From a virus: a DNA stretch of 26,074 nucleotides. The DNA lies in IMG/VR virus record IMGVR_UViG_3300021957_000257, positions 1 through 26,074 of that record; one strand, 5' to 3'. The translations under genes and the position numbers were made by a program. Below are positions 5,155 to 12,218 of the stretch, one piece after another (position 1 is the first letter of the stretch; each line of letters opens with the position of its first letter). The notes beneath the pieces were generated by a model. It saw only the letters and a list, made by a program, of their open reading frames with translations. It had not been told where the DNA came from and searched no databases.

Positions 5155-5315
5155 TTTATACTTTCTTCTATTTGTTGTTGAACTTCATCGACTCTTGATT
5201 GGAGATAACTTATTGATGTATGAATATGACCTGTGTCTTGTGGTTGCAATTTGCTTTTTGCAACAGATATTTCATCCATTAATAGTATTAGTCTTGCTGT
5301 TAATGATATACTCAT
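5151..5315 (-). CDS. Hypothetical small protein, 54 aa
   Basis: A short gene that is easy to miss. ATG at 5315 follows AGAGGT by a few bases (minus strand, complement of 5321-5328), and the stop TGA (5153-5151) overlaps the next gene's ATG as ATGA. The product begins MSISLTARLILLMDE and ends in a long charged helix (SRVDEVQQQIEES), so it may form a coiled coil. Good RBS, coupling and exact fit to the gap between its neighbours support it. Function unknown. Confidence 0.7.
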   Translation of the reverse strand: MSISLTARLILLMDEISVAKSKLQPQDTGHIHTSISYLQSRVDEVQQQIEESIK

Positions 5316-5339
5316 AATTTACCTCTTTATTGTTATAGT

Positions 5340-5807
5340 TTATAATAGTCTTTTTTTGAAAATAGTTATTAATTTTTCTAAGTTTTTTTCTGTCAACAAT
5401 ATATGTTTTCTTGCAAGAAATGTTCTATATTGCTCTTCGTTTTTAAATTTTTTTATAAAAAATATTTCAGATAATATATCATCTGTCATACCTTTTCTAT
5501 TCATAATTGTATTGTAATCAAACATATCAACTACTTTAGTAATAAAGTTGTTTTGTGATATTCTTTGATATAAATCAGGGTGTTTCAATCTTGTATACAT
5601 TGCAAATGTACCTGCATAGTTACAATTATGACAATAACACATTAAATTGTTATCTCTTTTACTTACATAAAATCTAGCTCTGTGTAATTTTGATTTTGAA
5701 TCTCCACAAACATCACAAGACCAGTTCCAAAAATATTGTTGTTTCCGTGTATAGTTTCTAACACGAGATTCAAGCTCACATACAATTTCTATTTGTTTAG
5801 TTATCAT
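5340..5807 (-). CDS. Primase-type zinc-binding domain protein, 155 aa
   Basis: Residues 28-70 carry C31-x2-C34-GDS, then HRARFYV, then CYCHNC (C59, C62) and YAGTF. This is the zinc ribbon found at the N-terminus of phage DNA primases, where it reads the primer start site. The protein ends at 155 residues with only helices after it; I see no TOPRIM or AEP catalytic motifs here or in the next genes. T4 gp61 is over twice as long. It may be a stand-alone partner of a catalytic subunit elsewhere, a regulator, or a degenerate primase. No RBS is visible; octamer TATAACTA (5819-5812) ends 4 nt before the ATG, so the mRNA may be leaderless. Confidence 0.7.
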   Translation of the reverse strand: MITKQIEIVCELESRVRNYTRKQQYFWNWSCDVCGDSKSKLHRARFYVSKRDNNLMCYCHNCNYAGTFAMYTRLKHPDLYQRISQNNFITKVVDMFDYNTIMNRKGMTDDILSEIFFIKKFKNEEQYRTFLARKHILLTEKNLEKLITIFKKRLL

Positions 5808-5811
5808 ATAA

Positions 5812-5835
5812 TAGTTATAATAAAATTAATAAATA
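5812..5835. promoter_or_regulatory. Divergent late-type promoters, probably leaderless
   Basis: Plus strand AATAAATA (5828-5835) ends 4 nt before ATG 5840. Minus strand TATAACTA (5819-5812) ends 4 nt before ATG 5807. Each differs from TATAAATA at one position. At T4 late spacing both transcripts would begin at or within a base or so of the start codon, and no Shine-Dalgarno is present for either gene. Confidence 0.5.
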
Positions 5836-5839
5836 TTTT

Positions 5840-6829
5840 ATGAAATACTTAATTTTAATTACAGCACTTGGAATATCGCTAATTGCAGCATATTACAGTA
5901 TTGTCGGATTAGCAGCTATATTTGCGGCTAGTGTTATACCTGTTATAGTAATGGGTTCAGCTTTAGAAGTTGGAAAACTTGTTAGTGTAGCTTATCTACA
6001 TCAAAAGTGGAATACAGTTCCATTTTTTCTTAAAAGTTATTTGAGCTTTGCTATACTTCTATTAATGTTTATAACGTCTATGGGTATATTTGGCTTCTTA
6101 TCAAAAGCACATATTGAACAAACAGTCATATCAGGGGATAATACTGTTAAGATAGAAAGAATTGATAACCAAATTAACAGACAAGCTAGAGTTATAAAAG
6201 ATGCTGAAACAGTTTTAAGTCAATTAGACAAAGCTGTGCAAGTTTTAATAAATTTTGATAGAATAAGAGGAGACTCTGGGGCAATTGCTCAGAGAGAAAA
6301 ACAAAAACCTGAAAGAGAACAATTAACTAAAATTATTAATGGAGCAGAAAATATAGTAGACAAGCTTCAAATAGAAAAATTAGTTTTAGAAAAAGAACAG
6401 ATTCAATTAGAAGCTGAAGTTGGTCCTATAAAATATATTGCAGAGTTTGTGTATGGTGAAAAAGCAAATAGATCAATGTTAGAAGAATCAGTCAAATGGG
6501 TTATCATTGTTATAGTAGTAGTGTTTGATCCATTAGCTGTTTGTTTGTTAATTGCTTGGTCGCACATGTCTGTAACTGGTGTTAAAAAAGAATTTATAGA
6601 TAAAAATGCAAATTTAAAGAAAAAAGTTTTATTTGAAGTTCCTAAAGAAGCTAAAATTAAAGTTGACAATGATAAAAATAAAACTATTATCATTGCTGGC
6701 AAAAGCTATACCGAAGCTCAAATAGCTGGTATATTAAAATCTAAATTTGAAGATCTCCCCGATGATCAAAAAACTGTATACAACAAGTTTCGTAAAAAGA
6801 AAAGCGGTAGTAAAGCTGGTTCAGCATAA
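5840..6829 (+). CDS. Multi-pass membrane protein with coiled coil, 329 aa
   Basis: Hydrophobic segments lie at about residues 3-20, 22-48, 66-88 and 219-243. Between the third and fourth is a roughly 110-residue charged, heptad-like region (IDNQINRQARVIKDAETVL and onward), which would form a coiled coil on one side of the membrane. The C-terminus (250-329) is lysine-rich. It looks like a host-membrane protein made in infection rather than an enzyme, and similar proteins occur in marine T4-like phages without assigned function. It starts a plus-strand run that ends at the terminator at 7941. Confidence 0.75.
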   Translation: MKYLILITALGISLIAAYYSIVGLAAIFAASVIPVIVMGSALEVGKLVSVAYLHQKWNTVPFFLKSYLSFAILLLMFITSMGIFGFLSKAHIEQTVISGDNTVKIERIDNQINRQARVIKDAETVLSQLDKAVQVLINFDRIRGDSGAIAQREKQKPEREQLTKIINGAENIVDKLQIEKLVLEKEQIQLEAEVGPIKYIAEFVYGEKANRSMLEESVKWVIIVIVVVFDPLAVCLLIAWSHMSVTGVKKEFIDKNANLKKKVLFEVPKEAKIKVDNDKNKTIIIAGKSYTEAQIAGILKSKFEDLPDDQKTVYNKFRKKKSGSKAGSA

Positions 6830-6832
6830 ATA
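6825..6832 (+). promoter_or_regulatory. Possible late promoter (CATAAATA)
   Basis: One mismatch from TATAAATA, partly inside the stop region of the membrane-protein gene and 22 nt before ATG 6855. A start near 6838 would leave a short leader with AGG at 6845-6847. Weak, because a single near-match in AT-rich DNA is not rare. Confidence 0.3.
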
Positions 6833-6854
6833 ATACAACTTGTTAGGTTAGGGG

Positions 6855-7076
6855 ATGATCTACGAACATAAAAATAACATTTTGGATGTCAGAGGAAGAC
6901 TTGGACATCTTTACGTAAATCAACACCTACTTTTTGTAGGAGATTCGTATAAAGCTATACTTATGTTTATAAAATTCTCAAACAACAACAAGAATGTATT
7001 AGACAAGTTCAGGAATCAACTTGAACAAAGAGAAGAGTGTAGGTTAAAAAAATTGAATAGTGTTGAAAATGAATAA
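6855..7076 (+). CDS. Hypothetical protein, 73 aa
   Basis: A small, basic, mixed alpha/beta protein: strands at the start (DVRGRLGHLYVNQHLLFVGD), then a helix rich in N, K and E. No family recognised. AGG at 6845-6847 is a modest RBS. It overlaps the next gene by 8 nt (ATG 7069 within its last codons), so it belongs to the same operon. Confidence 0.6.
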   Translation: MIYEHKNNILDVRGRLGHLYVNQHLLFVGDSYKAILMFIKFSNNNKNVLDKFRNQLEQREECRLKKLNSVENE

Positions 7077-7470
7077 TTATTCTAATATTGCATTAATATT
7101 TTTATTTTATTGTTTAATGATAAGTTTTATATCTTTATCAAGTGCTGAAGGTAGTGGAAAAATATATAAACCTTCTGTAGATAAAAAAAGAATATACGGT
7201 GCACCAAAAGATTATACAAGACAACAAAAAATTCAGAATGGTAATATATCATTAAAAAAATATACCACTTGTAGACTAATGAGAAGAATAACTTCTAGAA
7301 CAACAGGTTTACAAGCATGTGTTTATAAAGGCGGAAATAAAACTTTTGAATTAATGTACGAGAAAAACTGTCCTAAACAATACAAATGTGTTTATAATCC
7401 GTTCGGAAAGGAACCCAACATTGATAGTGTTATAGAGAGTTTAAATCAAATTAAAAAGGGGAAAAAATGA
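7069..7470 (+). CDS. Exported cysteine-rich protein, 133 aa
   Basis: I use ATG 7069 rather than GTG 7060 because MNNYSNIALIFLFYCLM then gives a regular signal peptide, with likely cleavage after SSA (about residue 26). The mature part has four cysteines (TTCRLM, LQACVY, KNCPKQ, YKCVYN), which could make two disulphides in the periplasm. It is otherwise basic. The stop overlaps the next ATG by 4 nt. No family recognised; an envelope-acting phage protein is a reasonable guess. Confidence 0.65.
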   Translation: MNNYSNIALIFLFYCLMISFISLSSAEGSGKIYKPSVDKKRIYGAPKDYTRQQKIQNGNISLKKYTTCRLMRRITSRTTGLQACVYKGGNKTFELMYEKNCPKQYKCVYNPFGKEPNIDSVIESLNQIKKGKK

Positions 7471-7958
7471 TTGATCCAATAACCGCTATAGCAGCAGCAA
7501 CATCAGCTTTCAATGTTATAAAAAAAGGATTTGAGGTTGGAAGAGACATAGAATCAATGTACGGAGATGTAGGTAGATGGATGGGTGCTGTATCTGACAT
7601 AGACCAAGCAGAAAAGATGAATAAAAAGCCTCCTCTTTTTAAAAAAATCTTTGCTGGGTCTTCTATTGAAGAAGAAGCTTTAAATATATTTGCAGCAAAG
7701 AAAAAAGCAGAATCTATGGAACAAGAACTTAGAACATATGTTAATATGGTACATGGCCCTGGAAGTTGGAACGAAATAGTAGCATTACAAGCTCAAATAA
7801 GAAAAGATAGAAAAGCTCAAATATATGCTCAACAAGAAAAACAAAGAGAAGTACTTAACGCTATAGGTTTAATTATTTGCAGTGTATTGTTTTTAGGATT
7901 GTTAGTATTTTTATTTTATATTGGAGTACAATTGGCAGGAAAACCTGCTCCTTGGTAA
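7467..7958 (+). CDS. C-terminally anchored membrane protein, 163 aa
   Basis: AAGGGG precedes ATG 7467, which overlaps the previous stop. The N-terminus is alanine-rich (ITAIAAATSAF), the middle a long charged helix (EEEALNIFAAKKKAESMEQE, then an Ala/Gln-rich stretch), and residues about 133-156 a single strong membrane helix near the end. This makes it a tail-anchored protein facing the cytoplasm or the virion side. Similar proteins recur in marine T4-like phages with no known role. The terminator hairpin overlaps its last codons. Confidence 0.7.
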   Translation: MIDPITAIAAATSAFNVIKKGFEVGRDIESMYGDVGRWMGAVSDIDQAEKMNKKPPLFKKIFAGSSIEEEALNIFAAKKKAESMEQELRTYVNMVHGPGSWNEIVALQAQIRKDRKAQIYAQQEKQREVLNAIGLIICSVLFLGLLVFLFYIGVQLAGKPAPW

Positions 7959-7971
7959 GAGCAGGTTTAAT
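7941..7971 (+). terminator. Hairpin terminator at the end of the plus-strand membrane-gene run
   Basis: AAACCTGCTC (7941-7950) and GAGCAGGTTT (7959-7968) form a perfect 10-bp stem with an 8-nt loop, followed by AATTTTG. It overlaps the stop codon of the upstream gene and lies just before the convergent end of gene 32 (7976). The T-rich side suits plus-strand transcription; it is less suited to minus-strand termination. Confidence 0.75.
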
Positions 7972-7975
7972 TTTG

Positions 7976-8887
7976 TTAGTCTTTAGCTAATGATTTAAAA
8001 TAATCTTCTAAATCTTCATCATCGTCTGATGCTTTAGATGTAACAGGAGCTGGAGTAGGTGTATCGTCTTTCTGAAACACATTATTCCACTCACCCTTTT
8101 CTTCACTTCCAGCACTAGCAGGTGTTGAAGGTTCTGATGAAGGTGAAGTTTTTTCTGTTACTTCGTTTAATCTAGTTGATAACTCTTCGTAGCTTTTAAA
8201 GTTGTTTGAATCAACTAACTCATGAACATCGTGCTGAGCTTCAAACACAGATTTCATCTTATTATTATCTTCTGATAATACTGAAGGTTTTTCAAACTCA
8301 GATGAATCATAATTCCAATATCCAGATACAATTTTTATCTTTATTCTGAAATTAGCACCTTCTATCATATCAAAAGGATTCACAGGAGTATCATCAGCAA
8401 ACTCAGGCTGCATTACACTCATAATCTTATCAAAGATCTTTTGACCAAATCTAAACATCTTAACCTGACCTTCGTGCTCTGGATTTTCAGGATCTTTCAA
8501 TATGAGAGCATTAGCAAAATAAGAAGTTCTTCTCTTCTGCTTCCTTGCTACATCTTTATTTGATTCAATACCTGAGTTCCACAATGTAGCATTATATTCA
8601 CTAACAGGATCTTTCTGACCTATAGTTGTGAGTGAATTTTCAATGTACCACTTTCCAGTAGGACCTTGAAAACCATGATCATACATTCTTACCCAAGGTG
8701 TTTTATCTGGATTTGGTCCAGGCAAAAGTCTAATCACAGCATAACCTGTACCGTCTTTACCCATCTTAGGTTTCCAAATACGATCATCAGTTCTATTATC
8801 TTGATTTCCCTGAAGTTCAGTTTTTAAGTTAGTTGTAAGTTTTTCAAAAGCAGACTTACGATTCTGCATATAATCTTCAAAAGACAT
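7976..8887 (-). CDS. gp32: Single-stranded DNA-binding protein gp32
   Basis: The T4 gp32 core is clear: WVRMYDHGFQGPTGKWY, RRTSYFANALILKDPENPEH, KMFRFGQKIFDKI and the EGANFRIKIKIVSGYWNYD block. The N-terminal basic segment mediates cooperativity in the family, and the acidic tail (DDDEDLEDYFKSL) matches the partner-binding C-terminus. It coats ssDNA in replication and recombination. The protein has no cysteine at all, so the zinc site of T4 gp32 is absent; the corresponding stretch reads TTIGQKDPVSEYN. RBS AAGGAAAA precedes the ATG. It follows gp33 and gp59 in the order known from T4. Confidence 0.95.
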   Translation of the reverse strand: MSFEDYMQNRKSAFEKLTTNLKTELQGNQDNRTDDRIWKPKMGKDGTGYAVIRLLPGPNPDKTPWVRMYDHGFQGPTGKWYIENSLTTIGQKDPVSEYNATLWNSGIESNKDVARKQKRRTSYFANALILKDPENPEHEGQVKMFRFGQKIFDKIMSVMQPEFADDTPVNPFDMIEGANFRIKIKIVSGYWNYDSSEFEKPSVLSEDNNKMKSVFEAQHDVHELVDSNNFKSYEELSTRLNEVTEKTSPSSEPSTPASAGSEEKGEWNNVFQKDDTPTPAPVTSKASDDDEDLEDYFKSLAKD

Positions 8888-8914
8888 ATTTTTTTCCTTT
8901 TTCTGTTTCTAGTT

Positions 8915-9514
8915 TCACTTTTTATTTGCTTGGAATATTTCCAACGCTATATCATTGTAATATGTTATATTTAAAATATTTTTTAAAAAAGGTCTATATT
9001 TTTTAATTTTTTGTATATATTGTGGCCACATTACTGGAATTTTTATCAAGTTGTAATGGTTGTCAACAAATGGATAGAAACTATCAATCAACAATAAAGT
9101 TTCTACGTTTATTAAATTTTTAATTGCAAGATCGTGTATCAAAGGAATAGTATGATCATTTTTAACGTATACTAATTCAGCTGGTTTGTACTCAGAAGCT
9201 AACATTTCAACATCTTGTTTAAATTTAGAAGGAAAATTTTTTAAATGTGATTTAAACTTGTTATGATTATCCTTTGACATATCTCTTATCCAACAATTTG
9301 GCTTATCGATAAAATGAGACAAAAAAAATGTTAATAATTCTTTCTGAGGTAGTATCTTAGATAATTTTTCGAACGAATAGTAATCAGTTCTTTTGTTATA
9401 TGCTTGTTTGCTCGCATTAACTTTACCTTGATATTTAAAATAATCATAATCAGATGTAAAGTGTCTTTGTAATGCTAAGTAGTTTATGTAAGTGTAATAA
9501 CCTGTATCAGACAA
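8915..9514 (-). CDS. gp59: Helicase loader gp59
   Basis: At 199 aa it is close to T4 gp59 (about 217), which loads the gp41 helicase onto gp32-coated forks. The N-terminal half has YDYFKYQGKVNASKQAYNKR followed by DYYSFEKLSKIL and the FFLSHFIDKPNCWIRDM block, all in the gp59 order. The C-terminal half has LINVETLLLIDSF, matching the family's FETFILLDSF region. It lies directly between genes 33 and 32 as in T4 and overlaps the gp33 gene by 8 nt. gp41 itself is not in the window. Confidence 0.88.
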   Translation of the reverse strand: MSDTGYYTYINYLALQRHFTSDYDYFKYQGKVNASKQAYNKRTDYYSFEKLSKILPQKELLTFFLSHFIDKPNCWIRDMSKDNHNKFKSHLKNFPSKFKQDVEMLASEYKPAELVYVKNDHTIPLIHDLAIKNLINVETLLLIDSFYPFVDNHYNLIKIPVMWPQYIQKIKKYRPFLKNILNITYYNDIALEIFQANKK

Positions 9515-9746
9515 CCGTTTTCTTCTTGTATTTTAAAGCGTTTACAATTAATGCATCTCGCTCGATCTTCTCTTTTATATTTTTATTAATAAGTCTCTTA
9601 ACATCTCTAGGATCGATATCAAAATCTTTACACACATCTATTGTTGCATCGATATAATTTAATCTTTTATGTTTTACTGCCTCTTCAATTAGAAGCGGAA
9701 ACGATTTATTATTAATACCAAAGTCTGAATCAACTATTTTCTTCAA
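9507..9746 (-). CDS. gp33: Late promoter transcription accessory protein gp33
   Basis: At 79 aa it is shorter than T4 gp33 (112), but the core is recognisable: FPLLIEEAVKHKRLNYIDAT, then DIDPRDVKRLINKNIKEKIE, close to the IEKMVEEF..SYLEAT and KFIPSGIIEKI parts of T4 gp33. gp33 sits on the polymerase flap and couples late transcription to the sliding clamp. Its place next to 59 and 32 supports the call. It overlaps the upstream 76-aa gene by 17 nt. Together with late octamers across the window it implies T4-style late transcription. Confidence 0.8.
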   Translation of the reverse strand: MKKIVDSDFGINNKSFPLLIEEAVKHKRLNYIDATIDVCKDFDIDPRDVKRLINKNIKEKIERDALIVNALKYKKKTVV

Positions 9747-9960
9747 AGCCAGTCCCCTTACTATTTTTAGTTATCATTATATCACACAATTGTGTAAACC
9801 ACGCATCTATAGTTGTTAAATTTCTATCTTTATAGTAATCTTTTACCATATTGAGTATTTTTATTTTATCTTCGTCTGATGCTTTAGAGGTATTCCAATA
9901 GTTAGATATATCCCTGGCTGTTTCTTCTATATCAGTTGGTTTTATTAGAGGTAAGTCCAT
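9730..9960 (-). CDS. Hypothetical protein, 76 aa
   Basis: A small acidic helical protein (TDIEETARDISNYWNTSKAS and a second helix around YYKDRNLTTIDAWFTQL). No cysteines, no membrane segment. It occupies the slot where T4 has dsbA, but I see no clear similarity to DsbA. It overlaps the nuclease gene upstream by 29 nt and gp33 downstream by 17 nt, so it is part of the replication operon. Function unknown. Confidence 0.65.
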   Translation of the reverse strand: MDLPLIKPTDIEETARDISNYWNTSKASDEDKIKILNMVKDYYKDRNLTTIDAWFTQLCDIMITKNSKGTGFEENS

Positions 9961-10621
9961 TGTAAAGAGTTATCCTTTCTTTTAGCTGGTTAGTATATTT
10001 TATAATGTCTTTTTTGGATAATGTGAAAATTTGTTTTGACCCATCTTGAACAGATATTAAAATACAAACTTGTTCAGGCATTTCACCAACTAATTCTCTA
10101 TAAGCTATAAAATAAAAACAGCCCTGTAAAAAATAATCTTGAATCCATTCTACTTTTTTTGTTCTATTTGAAGTTTTAAAATCTATAATAGATAATTTAC
10201 CTTTATATTCTGCTATACAATCTACAGTTCCTGCTACTTTTAAGATATTAGAATATAAAGGTGTTTCTAGACATCTAACGTTGTCTATTAAATCTAATTC
10301 CGGACGTATTCCCCTAAAAAGAAACTCACCACTAGTAGAGCCAAGATCATCCAAAGGTTCATTGAGCAAGTAATCCTCACAAAGTTTATGCATCGATGTA
10401 CCACGAGTTGTAGCAGCTTTGGTAACTTTGTTAGCTTGTTCCTCGCCAACTCTTTTACGCCATTTAACAAGCGAACTTTTGTCCGAAGTCTTTGAGAGGA
10501 CAGTAGTAATAGACGGATACGAAGTTTTTTGATTAATTTCATATACTCTTCCATTTTCTCCACCGTTCTTTTGTTTAATCTTCGGTATCTCTTTCCAGAG
10601 ATGATTGAATTTTTTTAACAT
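9932..10621 (-). CDS. RecB/Cas4-type PD-(D/E)XK exonuclease
   Basis: At 229 aa with all the nuclease motifs: RGTSMH (73-78), GTVD (131-134), IIDFKT with D147 and K149, and the downstream Q166-x3-Y170 typical of RecB-like and MGME1-like single-strand exonucleases. These residues bind two metal ions to cut DNA. Such exonucleases are frequent in the replication block of T4-like marine phages and probably take part in recombination or host DNA breakdown. It overlaps the ClpX-like gene upstream by 47 nt; no strong RBS is visible, so translation may be coupled. Confidence 0.85.
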   Translation of the reverse strand: MLKKFNHLWKEIPKIKQKNGGENGRVYEINQKTSYPSITTVLSKTSDKSSLVKWRKRVGEEQANKVTKAATTRGTSMHKLCEDYLLNEPLDDLGSTSGEFLFRGIRPELDLIDNVRCLETPLYSNILKVAGTVDCIAEYKGKLSIIDFKTSNRTKKVEWIQDYFLQGCFYFIAYRELVGEMPEQVCILISVQDGSKQIFTLSKKDIIKYTNQLKERITLYNGLTSNKTN

Positions 10622-11711
10622 GATCTTTTGTAACCGTTACGCCTTTCAATTCAAACATATTGTCAAGCAATACATTTTCTAATATAGTTTTTAATCCTCT
10701 AGCACCAGTTTTTTGTTGTAGAGCTAGCTCTGCCATTGCTTTCAGTGACGATTCATCAAATTTTAATTCTAATTGTGATTCGCTAAACAACTTGATATAT
10801 TGATCTACAGGATTATTTTTTACTTTAGTGAGTATGTAAATCAAATCATCTACAGTCAATTCTTTTAAAGCTGCTATCAATGGAATTCTACCTATTAATT
10901 CAGGTATAAAACCAAAGTCTTCAATATCTTGTGGTGTGACTTTTTGTAACAATGTAATATCAGGTTCGTATATTTCTATATCAGCATCTACACCTATATT
11001 AGTTGTAGGTCCTACTTTTAATCTTTTTGCAACATTGTCTTCTAATCCAACAAAAGCTCCTCCAACTATAAAAAGAATATTTGTTGTATCAACTTGTAAT
11101 TTCATTCTTGTCAAACCAGTATTTTTTTCTATATCAACAATTGTACCTTCCATTAATTTTAATAATGCTTGCTGTACACCTTCACCACCAATATCTCTTT
11201 GTTTTCCACTGTTATGTCTTTTAGCTATCTTGTCGAACTCATCTATAAAAATAATTCCGGTTCCTGCAGCTTCGAAAGATTGTCCTGCTGCTGTAATGAG
11301 ACCATCAATCATTGTTTCAACATCTTTACCAACATATCCAGCTGCTGTGAGTGAATTAGCATCTGCTATATGCACTGGAACCTTCAAAAATTCAGCTAAT
11401 TTCTTAACTAGATATGTTTTACCTGAACCTGTAGGACCCAACATTAATACGTTAGTTTTATCTAACCTATCAACAAATTTTGAATCTCTATATATCATTA
11501 ATCTTTTATAATGATTAAAGGCTGCTGTAGATAACACTTTTTTAGCTTTTTCTTGACCTACAACATAGCTATCTAGATAATTGTAAATTTCTTTTGGCGT
11601 AGGAAGATCAAAGTCAGCCATGGCAGAAGAATCGTGAATCAAATCAACTTTTTCTTTTAAACCTTCTAAAAAATCAGAAAGAAAAGTTTTGTCTTTATCG
11701 GCAATATTCAT
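10575..11711 (-). CDS. ClpX-like AAA+ unfoldase without zinc domain, 378 aa
   Basis: Walker A GPTGSGKT (92-99), pore loop GYVG (125-128), Walker B IIFIDEFD (153-160), RDIGGEGVQQALLKLMEGT, then PELIGRIPLIAAL and sensor-2 GARGL. This is ClpX throughout its AAA+ module. Bacterial ClpX starts with a cysteine zinc-binding domain; here the first 35 residues have no cysteine. The loop that carries RKH in E. coli ClpX (substrate tag contact) reads NTGLTRMK, and the IGF tripeptide that docks ClpP appears as IGV. It may unfold proteins alone or borrow host ClpP with altered specificity. No ClpP is encoded in the window. It lies in the replication operon. Confidence 0.9.
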   Translation of the reverse strand: MNIADKDKTFLSDFLEGLKEKVDLIHDSSAMADFDLPTPKEIYNYLDSYVVGQEKAKKVLSTAAFNHYKRLMIYRDSKFVDRLDKTNVLMLGPTGSGKTYLVKKLAEFLKVPVHIADANSLTAAGYVGKDVETMIDGLITAAGQSFEAAGTGIIFIDEFDKIAKRHNSGKQRDIGGEGVQQALLKLMEGTIVDIEKNTGLTRMKLQVDTTNILFIVGGAFVGLEDNVAKRLKVGPTTNIGVDADIEIYEPDITLLQKVTPQDIEDFGFIPELIGRIPLIAALKELTVDDLIYILTKVKNNPVDQYIKLFSESQLELKFDESSLKAMAELALQQKTGARGLKTILENVLLDNMFELKGVTVTKDHVKKIQSSLERDTED

Positions 11712-11716
11712 AATAA

Positions 11717-11959
11717 TTATATAAGGTGATCCACACCTTTTCCTCTTGGATGTTTTTCTTTTATTAGTTTTAATTTATCTTTAAAACCACCAGGCAACTT
11801 ACCCCCATCAATTGTACGTCCTCCAATAAAAGACGCTGTTGTAAGTAATTTTTTTAAATGTGGATTTTCTTCTAGATACTTTACAGAATCTTCATAAGTT
11901 GTGAAAAATTCACTGTATTGTTCGTTTGTATTTGTATTCATAAAGTTATATGTTGGCAT
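11717..11959 (-). CDS. Hypothetical protein, 80 aa, FmdB-like start
   Basis: Starts MPTYNFMNTNTNEQYSEFF, which recalls the start of FmdB-family small proteins (MPTYxFxC), but the zinc cysteines are absent. The C-terminus has GGKLPGGFKDKLKLIKEKH and PRGKG. Proteins of this type are common in T4-like marine phages and have no known role. Its ATG shares a base with the stop of the 58-aa gene (TAATG on the minus strand). FmdB relationship is a guess from the first residues. Confidence 0.7.
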   Translation of the reverse strand: MPTYNFMNTNTNEQYSEFFTTYEDSVKYLEENPHLKKLLTTASFIGGRTIDGGKLPGGFKDKLKLIKEKHPRGKGVDHLI

Positions 11960-12135
11960 TAATCTTTTTCTTTTTCAGTTATAATTTTTTTAGCTAGTTC
12001 ATCAAAAAAAACTTTAAAGGATTTATCATCTTTAAAAAGTACTGGTTTACCATCTATTATATTAGTTAAGGTGTTCCAAGATGTTCTTGCTGCTCTAAGT
12101 GCTTTTTTACTATACATGTAATGTCTATTTTCCAT
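11959..12135 (-). CDS. Hypothetical small protein, 58 aa
   Basis: Short but well supported. ATG at 12135 follows AGGAG (complement of 12141-12145) by 5 nt, and the stop overlaps the next ATG as TAATG. The protein is basic: MENRHYMYSKKALRAARTSW at the start, then a beta-like DGKPVLFKDDKSFKVFF and a lysine-rich end. It is the first gene of the minus-strand replication operon, which runs to gene 32. Function unknown. Confidence 0.72.
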   Translation of the reverse strand: MENRHYMYSKKALRAARTSWNTLTNIIDGKPVLFKDDKSFKVFFDELAKKIITEKEKD

Positions 12136-12166
12136 TGTTGCTCCTATCTATTATAATGAATTTTTG

Positions 12167-12198
12167 TAATAAATATAATATAATATAAATTATTTATA
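12167..12198. promoter_or_regulatory. Divergent late-type promoters between replication and tail operons
   Basis: Minus strand TATAAATA (12198-12191) is a perfect late octamer for the replication operon starting at 12135. Overlapping it, plus strand TATAAATT (12184-12191) could serve the tail operon starting at 12219, and AATAAATA (12168-12175) is a further near-match. The core 12184-12198 is nearly palindromic. The 83-nt gap holds no gene. Confidence 0.55.
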
Positions 12199-12218
12199 GA
12201 AAGATTGATAATATAGTA

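Noticed and set aside
10936-11511. 191-aa plus-strand reading frame opposite the ClpX-like gene
   Set aside because: It is the antisense shadow of a strongly conserved AAA+ gene, is rich in low-complexity Ser/Asn/Ile and has no RBS or context.
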